From NCBI RefSeq assembly GCF_019145205.1, contig NZ_JAHSTT010000008.1, positions 186,001 to 250,000 of the forward strand: a stretch of 64,000 nucleotides of DNA, written 5' to 3'. The DNA is from Pseudomonas khavaziana. GTDB lineage: Bacteria > Pseudomonadota > Gammaproteobacteria > Pseudomonadales > Pseudomonadaceae. The notes under the pieces are model-generated. The model did not search any database. It had not been told where the DNA came from and worked only from the letters and a program-made list of their open reading frames with translations. Numbering within the stretch: position 1 is the stretch's first letter; every line of letters starts with the position of its first letter. The translations under genes were made by a program, and so were the position numbers. Shown here in pieces: positions 34,795 through 42,487 of this stretch.

Positions 34795-35765
34795 GTACGC
34801 TACTGATTTACGGAGCTACAGGCTATACCGGTCGGATGGCTGCTGATCGAGCAAAAGCGCTCGGTCTGGATTTCGAAATCGCCGGGCGTAATGCCAAGCG
34901 TCTCGAAACGCTCGCAGCGCAGTTGGACGTGCCTTATCGGGTGTTTGATACCCATGATGCCGAAGACTCTTTGTCTGGCATCTCAGTATTGCTGAACTTC
35001 GCCGGGCCGTTCGCGCAAACGGCCGAGCCGTTGATGCACGCCTGTATCAAGGTCGGCGTGCACTATCTGGACATCACTGCCGAGATCAATATTTACCGCA
35101 TGGCCGAGGGGCTGGGTGCTGAAGCGGCTGCTAACCACGTCATGCTGTTGCCGGGTGTCGGCTGGGATGTCGTTCCTACCGATTCGCTGGCGGTACATGT
35201 TGCCAAGCGTGCAGTAAAACCGGTTGCGCTGAGTATCGCGCTTCAGGTCCCCGGTTCGATGTCTCGCGGGTCTGCGATGAGCGTCAGCGAAATCATCGGC
35301 GCAGGCGTGCTCGCCAGGGTTGATGGCGAACTGGTTGCGACACCGGATGCCGCGCCGCGGCTTTTTGATTTTGGCCAGGGACCGGTCCTCTGTGCGCCGT
35401 TGTCATTCGGCGATCTGGTGACGGGCTGGCATTCGACCGGCATCCGCAACATTGCGATGTTCGTGCATATCTCGGGCGACGCGTTTCCCGAAGGTGATCT
35501 GTCGCAGTTGCCTGATGGTCCCACACCCGAGCAAAGGGCTGCTTATCGCGCGCGGGCAGTGGTTGAGGTCACCGGGACTGATGGCGCAATCGCGCGCTCG
35601 GTGATTGAAACCGTGAACGGCTATTCCTATACGCCGCTGGCGGCGGTAGAAGCTGCGCGGCGAGTAATGCACGGTGAGCAGCAGCCGGGTTTTGCAACGC
35701 CTGCCAACGTGTTTGGTGGTGGGTTTGCCGAGAGTATTGCCGGCACGGTGATCACCGACTTCTGA
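34791..35765 (+). CDS. Saccharopine-dehydrogenase-like NAD(P)-binding protein
   Basis: The 324-residue product starts with a Rossmann motif (LIYGATGYTGRMAADRAKALG). It resembles the trans-acting enoyl reductase/saccharopine dehydrogenase-like family through LNFAGPFAQTAEPLMHACIKVGVHYLDITAE. The ATG overlaps the VOC stop by four bases. The enzyme probably reduces or rearranges the product of the SDR/VOC pair. The substrate is unknown and lysine biosynthesis is unlikely in this context. It is the last gene of cassette 1. Confidence 0.82.
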   Translation: MSTLLIYGATGYTGRMAADRAKALGLDFEIAGRNAKRLETLAAQLDVPYRVFDTHDAEDSLSGISVLLNFAGPFAQTAEPLMHACIKVGVHYLDITAEINIYRMAEGLGAEAAANHVMLLPGVGWDVVPTDSLAVHVAKRAVKPVALSIALQVPGSMSRGSAMSVSEIIGAGVLARVDGELVATPDAAPRLFDFGQGPVLCAPLSFGDLVTGWHSTGIRNIAMFVHISGDAFPEGDLSQLPDGPTPEQRAAYRARAVVEVTGTDGAIARSVIETVNGYSYTPLAAVEAARRVMHGEQQPGFATPANVFGGGFAESIAGTVITDF

Positions 35766-35781
35766 GGTGAGTGTTGGCTGT

Positions 35782-35997
35782 TCAAGAGGCTGTTATAAAT
35801 CTTGGGTCGGGGCGGGCGTCGTGCATCTGGCCGCGTCCCGTGCCGGAGGCAGACCGAATGGTACCCAGGTGCTGTTCCAGATCCTGGAGCAGTTTACTGA
35901 CGGAGGAGCGGGGTATGTTCAGCGAATCGGCAGCTTTCGTAAATGAGCGAGCGTCCGCAATTCGGATGAAGACCCGTATGGCGAGAAGTTGATCCAA
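35782..35997 (-). pseudogene. Truncated LysR-family regulator (HTH only)
   Basis: The first ~46 residues are a LysR helix-turn-helix (MDQLLAIRVFIRIADARSFTKAADSLNIPRSSVSKLLQDLEQHLG). The frame then continues for only ~25 unrelated residues to a stop, at the point where LysR proteins continue with the second half of the HTH and an effector domain of ~220 residues. I find no remainder downstream. The stop lies 16 bp from the end of the dehydrogenase gene, so the 3' part was probably lost when cassette 1 was joined here. Confidence 0.75.
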
Positions 35998-36101
35998 GGC
36001 TGCGCTCCATGAAGGGGGGAGGGTCGAAATTAACCCGACGGTTAACGCTGCGTTGCCTCAATCTTTCGTATCAAAGGCCGTTTGGCGTCTATGAGCGTTG
36101 T

Positions 36102-36767
36102 TCAAGCCGACGAACGCCCGGAGTCGAAGATTTTTGGAAGATGCGCAGTACTGAGTGGCTCAGAAGTCTGCGGTGGCTCGTGTTCTGCCAATACCAGAGA
36201 AATTGCTTTGCTGGCAACTTGGGCTACTTCCATCAAGCGTTTTCGAGACAGGCCACTGCATGCTGCAGCGGATAGGCCCCGCAGGGTAATCAGCACGTAG
36301 TCGGCCAGCGTCTGCGCGGCTTGCGGGCAAACCTGGTCGAGATAACGACGGATCGTCTGAATCGCGGCATCACCCAATGTCTCTGCCATCTTTCGGGCAA
36401 TCGGGTCGTCCGCCCGCATGCCCTCGGTGATCAAGCATCCACGCAAGGTTTTATCTCGTCCGTATTGCGTCGCAGCGCTAACCAACAGGGCAGTCAGCGC
36501 TTGAGCAGGAGGTCGATCCGGCGCCAGAAGTCTGTCTAAAGGAAGCGCGCTTTCACCGGCGTAACGACGCATCGCCCGCTCGAAGAGCTCTGCCTTGCTA
36601 CCGTAGGCGGCATAAAAGCTCGGGGGTTTGATGTTCATGGCATTGGTCAGATCGGACAGGCTCACGGCGTCAAAACCGTGTTGATGAAACAGTGCCTGAG
36701 CGATGGCTATCCCTTGCTCGCGGTCGAAGGCGGGACGGCGCTGCCGGTTGTTTTCGTTCATGGTCAT
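36102..36767 (-). CDS. TetR-family repressor
   Basis: The ~220-residue product has an N-terminal TetR HTH (AFDREQGIAIAQALFHQHGFDAVSLSDLTNAMNIKPPSFYAAYGSKAELFERAMRRY) and a C-terminal ligand domain with the RGCLITEGMR region seen in the AcrR/NemR-like branch. The start at 36767 (MTMNENN) is the best of three nearby Met codons. It is divergent from the cassette-2 SDR gene, and three related dyads lie between the two. It should repress itself and the SDR-VOC pair until a reactive or aromatic ligand binds; ligand identity is unknown. Confidence 0.9.
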   Translation of the reverse strand: MTMNENNRQRRPAFDREQGIAIAQALFHQHGFDAVSLSDLTNAMNIKPPSFYAAYGSKAELFERAMRRYAGESALPLDRLLAPDRPPAQALTALLVSAATQYGRDKTLRGCLITEGMRADDPIARKMAETLGDAAIQTIRRYLDQVCPQAAQTLADYVLITLRGLSAAACSGLSRKRLMEVAQVASKAISLVLAEHEPPQTSEPLSTAHLPKIFDSGRSSA

Positions 36768-36790
36768 CTCGCTGAGTCGATACGGCAACT

Positions 36791-36893
36791 GTAGCGACCG
36801 CTACAACGTATATCAATCGCCGCGTGCAGGTCTTTTTATATAGTGGTCGCTAAAAAACTTGTGGGTGGGCGCAAATCTATATAGTGTTCGCTA
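36791..36893. promoter_or_regulatory. Three related operator-like dyads between tetR and the SDR gene
   Basis: GTAGCG-AC-CGCTAC (36791-36804) is a perfect dyad. TAGTGGTCGCTA (36841-36852) and TAGTGTTCGCTA (36882-36893) match its reverse complement core TAGCGGTCGCTA with one and two mismatches. They sit in the 150-bp divergent region, the last one just upstream of the SDR ribosome-binding site. Autoregulation by the TetR protein is the likely use. Confidence 0.7.
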
Positions 36894-36917
36894 CATAAAT
36901 TCCTGGAGGTGTTTCTC

Positions 36918-37658
36918 ATGCTGTTCAACAATAAAGTCGTTTTGGTAACCGGTGGCTCTTCGGGCCTTGGCTTCGCGATTGCAGAAGCGTTCGCCAACCA
37001 AGGTGCCACTTTGATCATAACCGGGCGTCGCCAGGCCCAACTCGACGATGCCGTGAGCCGCCTCGGTGCAAACGCATCTACCGTATGCGCAGACATTTCG
37101 GACCCCGCCGACCTTGACGCGCTATTCGGTCACATACAGGCGGTCCATGGCCGTATTGACGTGCTGATTGCCAACGCTGGGACAGGTGCAGTCGAGCCCT
37201 TGGGAGCAATCACCGTCGCAGGCTTCGATAAGCTGTTCACAACCAACGTCAAAGGCACGACGTTCACGGTACAGGGTGCGCTACCTTTAATGGGCAAGGG
37301 GAGCAGTATCGTCATCATTGGCTCGACCGCATCGATCAATCCTGGCCCCGGCCTGGGTGTCTATGGGGCTACCAAGGCAGCGCTACGGGCGCTGGTGCGC
37401 AGTTGGATCCTGGATATCAAGGGCTCTGGCGTTCGTATCAACCTGCTCAGCCCCGGCCCGGTGAACACCCAGTCTCTGCGCGATGTACTGGGCGATAACG
37501 CACAGCAGATCATCGATGTTCTCAGTGAGAAGAGCACACTTGGTCGGATCGGTCAGGCGCACGAGATCGGCCAGGCCGCGCTGTTCCTAGCAAGTGATGC
37601 GTCAAGTTACGTCAATGGCGCTGAACTGTTCGCCGACGGTGGTGCGTCCCAGGTCTAG
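36918..37658 (+). CDS. SDR-family oxidoreductase (cassette 2)
   Basis: The 246-residue classical SDR has TGGSSGLG at 11-18, NAG at 86-88, Ser136, Tyr149 and Lys153 (VYGATKAA) and LLSPGPVNT. GRR after the second strand (37-39 region) suggests NADP(H). ATG 36918 is used because GGAGG lies eight bases upstream. It is transcribed away from the TetR gene and followed by a VOC gene. The substrate is not visible. It is not a recent copy of the cassette-1 SDR; the two are clearly diverged. Confidence 0.9.
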   Translation: MLFNNKVVLVTGGSSGLGFAIAEAFANQGATLIITGRRQAQLDDAVSRLGANASTVCADISDPADLDALFGHIQAVHGRIDVLIANAGTGAVEPLGAITVAGFDKLFTTNVKGTTFTVQGALPLMGKGSSIVIIGSTASINPGPGLGVYGATKAALRALVRSWILDIKGSGVRINLLSPGPVNTQSLRDVLGDNAQQIIDVLSEKSTLGRIGQAHEIGQAALFLASDASSYVNGAELFADGGASQV

Positions 37659-37735
37659 GCGGGTACGGAACAGTCCTTCCCTGTGGTTAAAAGCTGTATG
37701 CGATGCCAATGAATTGGCATTTAAGGAGTTACCTG

Positions 37736-38146
37736 ATGAGCGACTTTACTGGTTCGGCAATAGATCATATGGGCATCGCTGTTTCGGAAACTTCGTATTC
37801 TCAAGCCTTCTACGAATCGGTGCTCAGGCCGTTAGGGATCACCCTGTTGATGAGTATCCTGGCGGATCCGCCAGGGCCGAAGCCTCGACGACTGGGGTTT
37901 GGTTCTGGAGGAAAGCCATTCTTTTGGTTGTATGGCGCGTCCGTCGCCAGTCAGGGGGTGCATATAGCACTGATCGCCCCAACTCGTGAGTCGGTTGATG
38001 CTTTTCACGCGGCCGGCATTGCTGCCGGCGGACGTGACAATGGGCCGCCGGGCATCAGGCCGCACTACCACGCCGATTACTACGCCGCTTATGTGCTGAC
38101 ACCTGATGGCGTGAATCTGGAAGCCGTTTGCCAAGTGGCCTCTTGA
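37736..38146 (+). CDS. VOC-family (glyoxalase/dioxygenase-like) protein (cassette 2)
   Basis: The 136-residue VOC protein has possible metal ligands His11 (IDHMGIAV), His76 (GVHIALI) and Glu129 (VNLEAVC). AAGGAG lies seven bases before ATG 37736. It shares the blocks DNGPPGIRPHY and DYYAAYVLTPDG with the cassette-1 protein, so the two are homologues. The pairing SDR-VOC in both cassettes suggests that the VOC protein acts on the SDR product or protects against the same compound; this is inference. Confidence 0.88.
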   Translation: MSDFTGSAIDHMGIAVSETSYSQAFYESVLRPLGITLLMSILADPPGPKPRRLGFGSGGKPFFWLYGASVASQGVHIALIAPTRESVDAFHAAGIAAGGRDNGPPGIRPHYHADYYAAYVLTPDGVNLEAVCQVAS

Positions 38147-38517
38147 TCGAGGCACACATCAGATCCATCCCAAATACCAGGGTACAGCCTTAATTTGCAG
38201 AAAATGCATCGGCTACCAACGGCAGCCCCGCCGTCGTTGCGCGAAAGCGCCAATTACTGCGTTTGCGGGTCGAACTGTCTGCCAGCGATGCCGCTTGAAG
38301 CTTTGACGGAAGCGGGTGACAGGCTGATCGAGGGACTGCAGCAAATGATGCCAGGTGCTCAGATCGAAAGCTCACTGATTGGTCCTGGGGCCAAATAGTC
38401 GATAGACAACCGTATGAGTGATGCCGATGTTAACCGGCCCTAGTGCATTTCCTCTGACACCTATGCAGTGGCTGACCTTGTGTCGGATTATCGTTGGCGA
38501 GATATAACTCAGGGACG
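38147..38517. other. Non-coding stretch at the right edge of the cargo
   Basis: I see no gene that I can support. A 67-codon frame at 38195-38398 has no recognisable family. A short open piece (SDTYAVADLVSDYRW, ending QKTF and stop at 38532) runs into the right direct repeat, much as the broken gene does at the left repeat; it may be another decayed coding end. Confidence 0.4.
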
Positions 38518-38632
38518 CCAAAAAACATTTTGACTGGGCTCTAGGACACTGTTTTTAGGTCGGTAACACTTTTGTTTGCCCCCAAGTTTGCCCTCATTCG
38601 CACCGACTGTGCGAGTGATCGCGAATGGCGAT
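38518..38632. repeat. Right copy of the ~115-bp imperfect direct repeat
   Basis: The 27-base block at 38518-38544 differs from the left copy by one base. TTTGCCCCCA (38575-38584) is followed by AGTTTGCCCTCA, and ATCGC-GAATG-GCGAT closes the repeat at 38618-38632. Both copies have the same orientation and enclose the AraC/SDR/VOC and TetR/SDR/VOC cassettes. The layout fits attachment-type ends of a mobile element, or two partial copies of an integrase-adjacent region. Confidence 0.65.
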
Positions 38633-38685
38633 CTCCGGCGGACTTCGCTATTTTTGGCCAGTTAAGCCGTTGGGCCAGGTCGCTA

Positions 38686-39031
38686 TCAGTCGTTAGGCAA
38701 GTGCAACTGCACTTCCATGGCGTCATGAAGGAGTCTGACAACCTCGACACGTCGTCGTTTGCCACACGATATGGCGTGGGCTTTTGACCGTTCCATGGGG
38801 TTGTTTGGCCTGATGATGTGAATAGATGAGGTGATAGCTGCGAAGGTCCGGTGCAAGCTCATCGCGGTCGTGGCTGCCAATGCGATAAGGCGTGTCAGCA
38901 AGCGCTTGCAGCGCCGCGAGGATCAGCGCCTGGTAGCACTGGCGTGCTTGATCGCCGAACTGCGTCTGGGAGAGCCTAAGGATGTCGACAATGTCGGCGC
39001 GCGCCGGGTTGGAAATCCGATATTGCGGCAT
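38686..39031 (-). pseudogene. ParE-family toxin with a +1 frameshift near the C-terminus
   Basis: The first frame gives MPQYRISNPARADIVDIL to SYHLIYS and SPRHIVW, as in ParE/RelE-type toxins, and then changes to TTTCRGCQTPS and stops at 38723. The next frame holds the missing end, RRRVEVVRLLHDAMEVQLHLPND, stopping at 38686. One extra base at the T-run 38758-38760 (AAA on the coding strand) explains the break. ParE toxins poison DNA gyrase, and the C-terminal strand is needed for that, so this copy may be inactive. A sequencing error or frameshift slippage cannot be excluded. The toxin start lies two bases after the antitoxin stop. Confidence 0.75.
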
Positions 39032-39033
39032 GC

Positions 39034-39324
39034 TCAGTGTTTCTCTCTCGCGGGGAGGGTTGCCTCCAAGCTCAAGCCCTCGAGGTAGTGCTCCAGATCC
39101 CCTTCGTTCACCTGAGTAAAGTGCCCTTGCTCAAGATCCATGATGCCGATCGAGGTGGCCTGACGCAGTGCCTCAATTTTGGCGGTGTCTTCGGCGACGC
39201 GCTGCTCCAATAAACGTAAACCTTCTCGCGTCACTTCGCTGGCATTCTGATAACGGCCGGACTGCACCAAGTTATGGATAAGTTGATCCTGCTGAGGGGT
39301 GAGCACAACGTTTCGCGTCGCCAT
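39034..39324 (-). CDS. ParD-family antitoxin
   Basis: The 96-residue product starts with the ribbon-helix-helix DNA-binding segment MATRNVVLTPQQDQLIHNLVQSGRYQNASEVTREGLRLLEQR, typical of ParD/CopG antitoxins, followed by an acidic C-terminal region that would bind the toxin. ATG 39324 has GGAG seven bases upstream. It is the first gene of the pair, as is usual, and should autorepress its promoter. The adjacent toxin is frameshifted. The pair lies just outside the right repeat, which fits plasmid- or island-derived addiction genes. Confidence 0.88.
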   Translation of the reverse strand: MATRNVVLTPQQDQLIHNLVQSGRYQNASEVTREGLRLLEQRVAEDTAKIEALRQATSIGIMDLEQGHFTQVNEGDLEHYLEGLSLEATLPAREKH

Positions 39325-39587
39325 AACTAGCTCCAGTTTTATGCAAACAGGCACTTTTGCTTGTTGGCATATTATGCCATTTTAGCTCAGGGGAATAACT
39401 TGGGGCCTACATCCGGCGATCAGGTGATGGCTGATTCGGCGCCAACCAGCAAGGTTAAAAGTCATCCGCCCATACCAAAGCATGCCTTCAGATATGCCCC
39501 CAATGTAGCCATCCACTGGACGTGAACGGAGCTCCATGGTTTGTCGAAAGGCAAAATTGATCAGATAAACAGCACGCCAGACGGCTC

Positions 39588-40502
39588 CTATAGACTCTCA
39601 GGATCCCCGAAAAACATCTGAATCCGCGACCTCAACCACCGCTCACCCGGATCATTGTCCTGCGACCCACGCCAGGCCATGTGCAGCTCAAACGAACGCA
39701 CAGGCAGCGGCGGGTCTTCGGCGCGTAAGCCACCTGCCGAGGTCAGCGCCTCGGCGGCGTAATCCGGCACGGTGGCCAGAATGTCCGTTCCCGCCAGCAA
39801 CGTGCCCAACCCGTTGAACTGAGGTACCGCCAACACCACATGGCGTTTGCGGCCGAGTTTCTCCAGCTCTTCATCAATAAACCCGCTCAGGTCGCCGGCG
39901 AAGGACACCAGGGCATGGGGGCGCGAGCAGAAGTCGTCCAGGCTCAATGAGCCGGGCACGCTGTCGGCGCGCAGCAGTTTCGGCAGGCTGCGGCGCAGTA
40001 CCTTGCGCTTGGCGTTGGCCGGCAGGTCGGCGGTGTAGCTGACGCCGATGGAGATTTCACCCGAGGCGAGCAAGCCGGGCATCAGGATGTAGTTGACGCG
40101 GCGCACCACCAGCACGATGCCCGGGGCTTCGGCGCGCAGGCGCTTGAGCAATTGCGGCAGCAGGGCGAATTCCACGTCGTCGGACAGGCCGATACGAAAC
40201 ACCGCAGTGCTGGTGGCCGGGTCGAATTCGGCGGCGCGGCTGACAGCGGTGGAAATCGAGTCCAGGGCCGGGGAGAGCAACTCAAAGATTTCCACGGCGC
40301 GGGCCGTGGGTTCCATGCTGCGCCCGGTGCGTACAAACAGCGGGTCATCGAACAGCCCACGTAGACGCGACAAGGCCGCGCTGATGGCCGGCTGGCCGAG
40401 GAACAATTTCTCGGCGGCGCGGGTCACACTGCGCTCATGCATCAAGGTTTCGAATACGATCAAGAGGTTAAGGTCGACACGACGCAGGTCGTTACGGTTC
40501 AT
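39588..40502 (-). CDS. LysR-family transcriptional regulator
   Basis: The 304-residue product has an N-terminal HTH (NDLRRVDLNLLIVFETLMHERSVTRAAEKLFLGQPAISAALSRLRGLFDDPLFVRTGRSMEPT) of the NodD/SyrM-like branch and a periplasmic-binding-protein-like effector domain. ATG 40502 has AGGA six bases upstream. It is divergent from the quinone-oxidoreductase-like gene at 40759 and probably controls it. The effector is not predictable. The 263 bp between it and parD (39325-39587) hold no gene that I can support. Confidence 0.9.
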   Translation of the reverse strand: MNRNDLRRVDLNLLIVFETLMHERSVTRAAEKLFLGQPAISAALSRLRGLFDDPLFVRTGRSMEPTARAVEIFELLSPALDSISTAVSRAAEFDPATSTAVFRIGLSDDVEFALLPQLLKRLRAEAPGIVLVVRRVNYILMPGLLASGEISIGVSYTADLPANAKRKVLRRSLPKLLRADSVPGSLSLDDFCSRPHALVSFAGDLSGFIDEELEKLGRKRHVVLAVPQFNGLGTLLAGTDILATVPDYAAEALTSAGGLRAEDPPLPVRSFELHMAWRGSQDNDPGERWLRSRIQMFFGDPESL

Positions 40503-40758
40503 CTTGTGTCCTGGAAGAGTCTGTAAACTTGACGTGAGCGGCCATATAGCACGATTCAGCAGCATGACCGGCATGAATCTTACGGGGAAAGGCTGGTACT
40601 CTGCACCGGCTAATTGATTTTTCCTACGATAGTTGAGTTCTGCTCCTCCTTTGCGAAATCAATGACAGACATGTCGACTATTAATGGCGACCGGTGGCCT
40701 TACCTGGAAAGCCCAGATAAAGTTCATGGCATTAGAGGTTACTTTGACGAGGTTTGCG

Positions 40759-41781
40759 ATGTCCCGCACGATCCGTTTTCACAAGTTTGGTCCGGCCGAG
40801 GTGCTCAAATGCGAAGAGCATGCAGCCGCGCAGCCCGCACCGGGCGAAGTGCAGGTGCGTGTCGAGGCGATTGGCATCAGCTGGTACGACATTCTATGGC
40901 GCCAGAACCTGGCGTCTTCCCATGCTCGCCTGCCTTCGGGCCTGGGGCATGAAATGGCGGGTGTGGTTGTCGCCTTGGGTGACGGCGTGGATGACCTGGC
41001 TGTGGGCGACAAGGTGGCTAGTTTTCCGGCCGAAAGCCCCAACGATTACCCGGTGTATGGCGAGCAGATCATCTTGCCGCGTTCTGCCCTGACCCGTTAT
41101 CCGGATGTCTTGAGCCCGATTGAAGCCAGCGTGCACTACACGCCGTTGCTGATTGCGTATTTCGCCTATATGGATCTGGCGCGGGTCAAGCCCGGGCAGT
41201 TTGCCCTGGTGACCGATGCCAGCCACTGTTCCGGCCCCTCGTTTGTGCAACTGGGCAAGGCCCTGGGTGTGCGGGTGATTGCTGCGACGAAAAACAGCGC
41301 CGAACGCGAATATCTGCTCTCCCTTGGGGCGGAAAAAGTCATTGTCACCGAAGAACAAGACCTGCTGATGCAGATCAACAAGTTCACTGACAACCGTGGC
41401 GTCGACGTGGTGTTTGATGGCCTGGGTGGCCCGCAGATGTCGTTGCTGGGTGACGTCCTGGCGCCCCGTGGCAGCCTGGTGTTGTATGGCTTGCAAGGTG
41501 GCAACCAGACGCCATTCCCGGCCTGTGCAGCGTTCCAGAAGAATATCCAGTTCTTCGTGCACTGTATCGGCAACTTCACCGGCAAGCCGGAGCTGGGCAT
41601 TGTCCAGGATCAGGTGGCACTGCAGCGTGCCTTGCGTGATATCAACCAGTTGACGGCCGATCGTGTGCTTGTGCCACTGAAAACCACGGTATTTGCGTTC
41701 GATCAGTTCGTAGAAGCCCACCGCTATATGGACGAATGTCCATGCCGCGAGCGTGTCGCCTTGCAGGTTGAAGCTGTTTGA
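40759..41781 (+). CDS. Medium-chain zinc-type alcohol dehydrogenase / quinone oxidoreductase family protein
   Basis: The 340-residue MDR-family enzyme has a GroES-like N-terminal domain (MSRTIRFHKFGPAEVLKCEE, GLGHEMAGVVVALGDGV) and a Rossmann domain (QFALVTDASHCSGPSFVQLGKALGVRVIAATKN, GVDVVFDGLGGPQMSLLGDVLAPRGSLVLYGLQGG). The catalytic Cys and structural four-Cys lobe of true alcohol dehydrogenases are absent, which favours an NADPH:quinone or enoyl reductase-like role. ATG 40759 follows GAGG at 40748. It is transcribed away from the LysR gene. The product of the reaction and the substrate are unknown. Confidence 0.85.
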   Translation: MSRTIRFHKFGPAEVLKCEEHAAAQPAPGEVQVRVEAIGISWYDILWRQNLASSHARLPSGLGHEMAGVVVALGDGVDDLAVGDKVASFPAESPNDYPVYGEQIILPRSALTRYPDVLSPIEASVHYTPLLIAYFAYMDLARVKPGQFALVTDASHCSGPSFVQLGKALGVRVIAATKNSAEREYLLSLGAEKVIVTEEQDLLMQINKFTDNRGVDVVFDGLGGPQMSLLGDVLAPRGSLVLYGLQGGNQTPFPACAAFQKNIQFFVHCIGNFTGKPELGIVQDQVALQRALRDINQLTADRVLVPLKTTVFAFDQFVEAHRYMDECPCRERVALQVEAV

Positions 41782-42487
41782 GCTGTAGGAGAATTCGCAA
41801 ATGAATACGCTGGCGTCTGAGCCGATGAGGCAAATGCGCCATTTGACAGGGCTTAACCCACCCCCGGGGTTGAGCCTGTCCAGGGGGACCCCACCCCGCA
41901 AATAATACCTTTTTCCCCTTATGCCGCCCTGAAACTCAGTGCGGCGCTGTCGTGTGGGCGCCATTAATGTCTCTGACCTGGCAAATCTGAACGGGTTTTC
42001 GGCGATCGTCTGTATCTGTTAATCATTACTTGAGCGCCGATAATTGTGGCTACCCTGTCATCTCAAGGACTGAGCAATGATTGATTACCTGATATTCCCG
42101 CCGCGTACTTCAGGAACTAAGGAAGGCGTCACTGTGCACCCTGAAAGTGTACTGAAAACGCCCGGTTGTTTTGCAAGGAGCAGATTGAAATGGGTGATTA
42201 ATACTCGTCAGATGTGTCCCTGGTTTTTTAGTTAAAACAGTGTAGGAAGTTGTCGGAGTATTCCTAGGGCCGGTAACCCAGCGCGTCTATGTCAAGCTGG
42301 AGCGCGATTTTCCCGGAGGTTGGGCCACGGTGGGAAGGCATGGGGGCGCCGGTGCTTTTATTGCAAGGTGCTAATGTTTAACTGTCTTTGCGCCGTGTGG
42401 CACCCGACACACCTACAGTCGTAATGGGTCGAGCAATGCATATTGATAGTTGCTTGAAACTGACACTTCAACTCAGGTAGTAGAATA
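41782..42487. other. 700-bp gene-free region with a long hairpin
   Basis: No gene is supported here. A long imperfect stem-loop (GACAGG-G-CTTAACCC against GGGTTGAGCCTGTC, about 41845-41880, one bulged base) lies 60 bp after the dehydrogenase stop and may end its transcript, though no T-run follows. The rest, up to the unrecognised gene at 42488, presumably contains that gene's promoter, but no clear element stands out. Confidence 0.5.

Noticed and set aside
38195..38398. 67-codon open frame at the right edge of the cargo
   Set aside because: No ribosome-binding site of note, no recognised family, and an equally long antisense frame covers the same place.
42234..42240. Further TGTAGGA half-sites (around 41785, 42242 and 45375) as members of the RcsB-like set
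   Set aside because: A 7-base sequence is expected several times by chance in 64 kb, and these copies lack a matching right arm.
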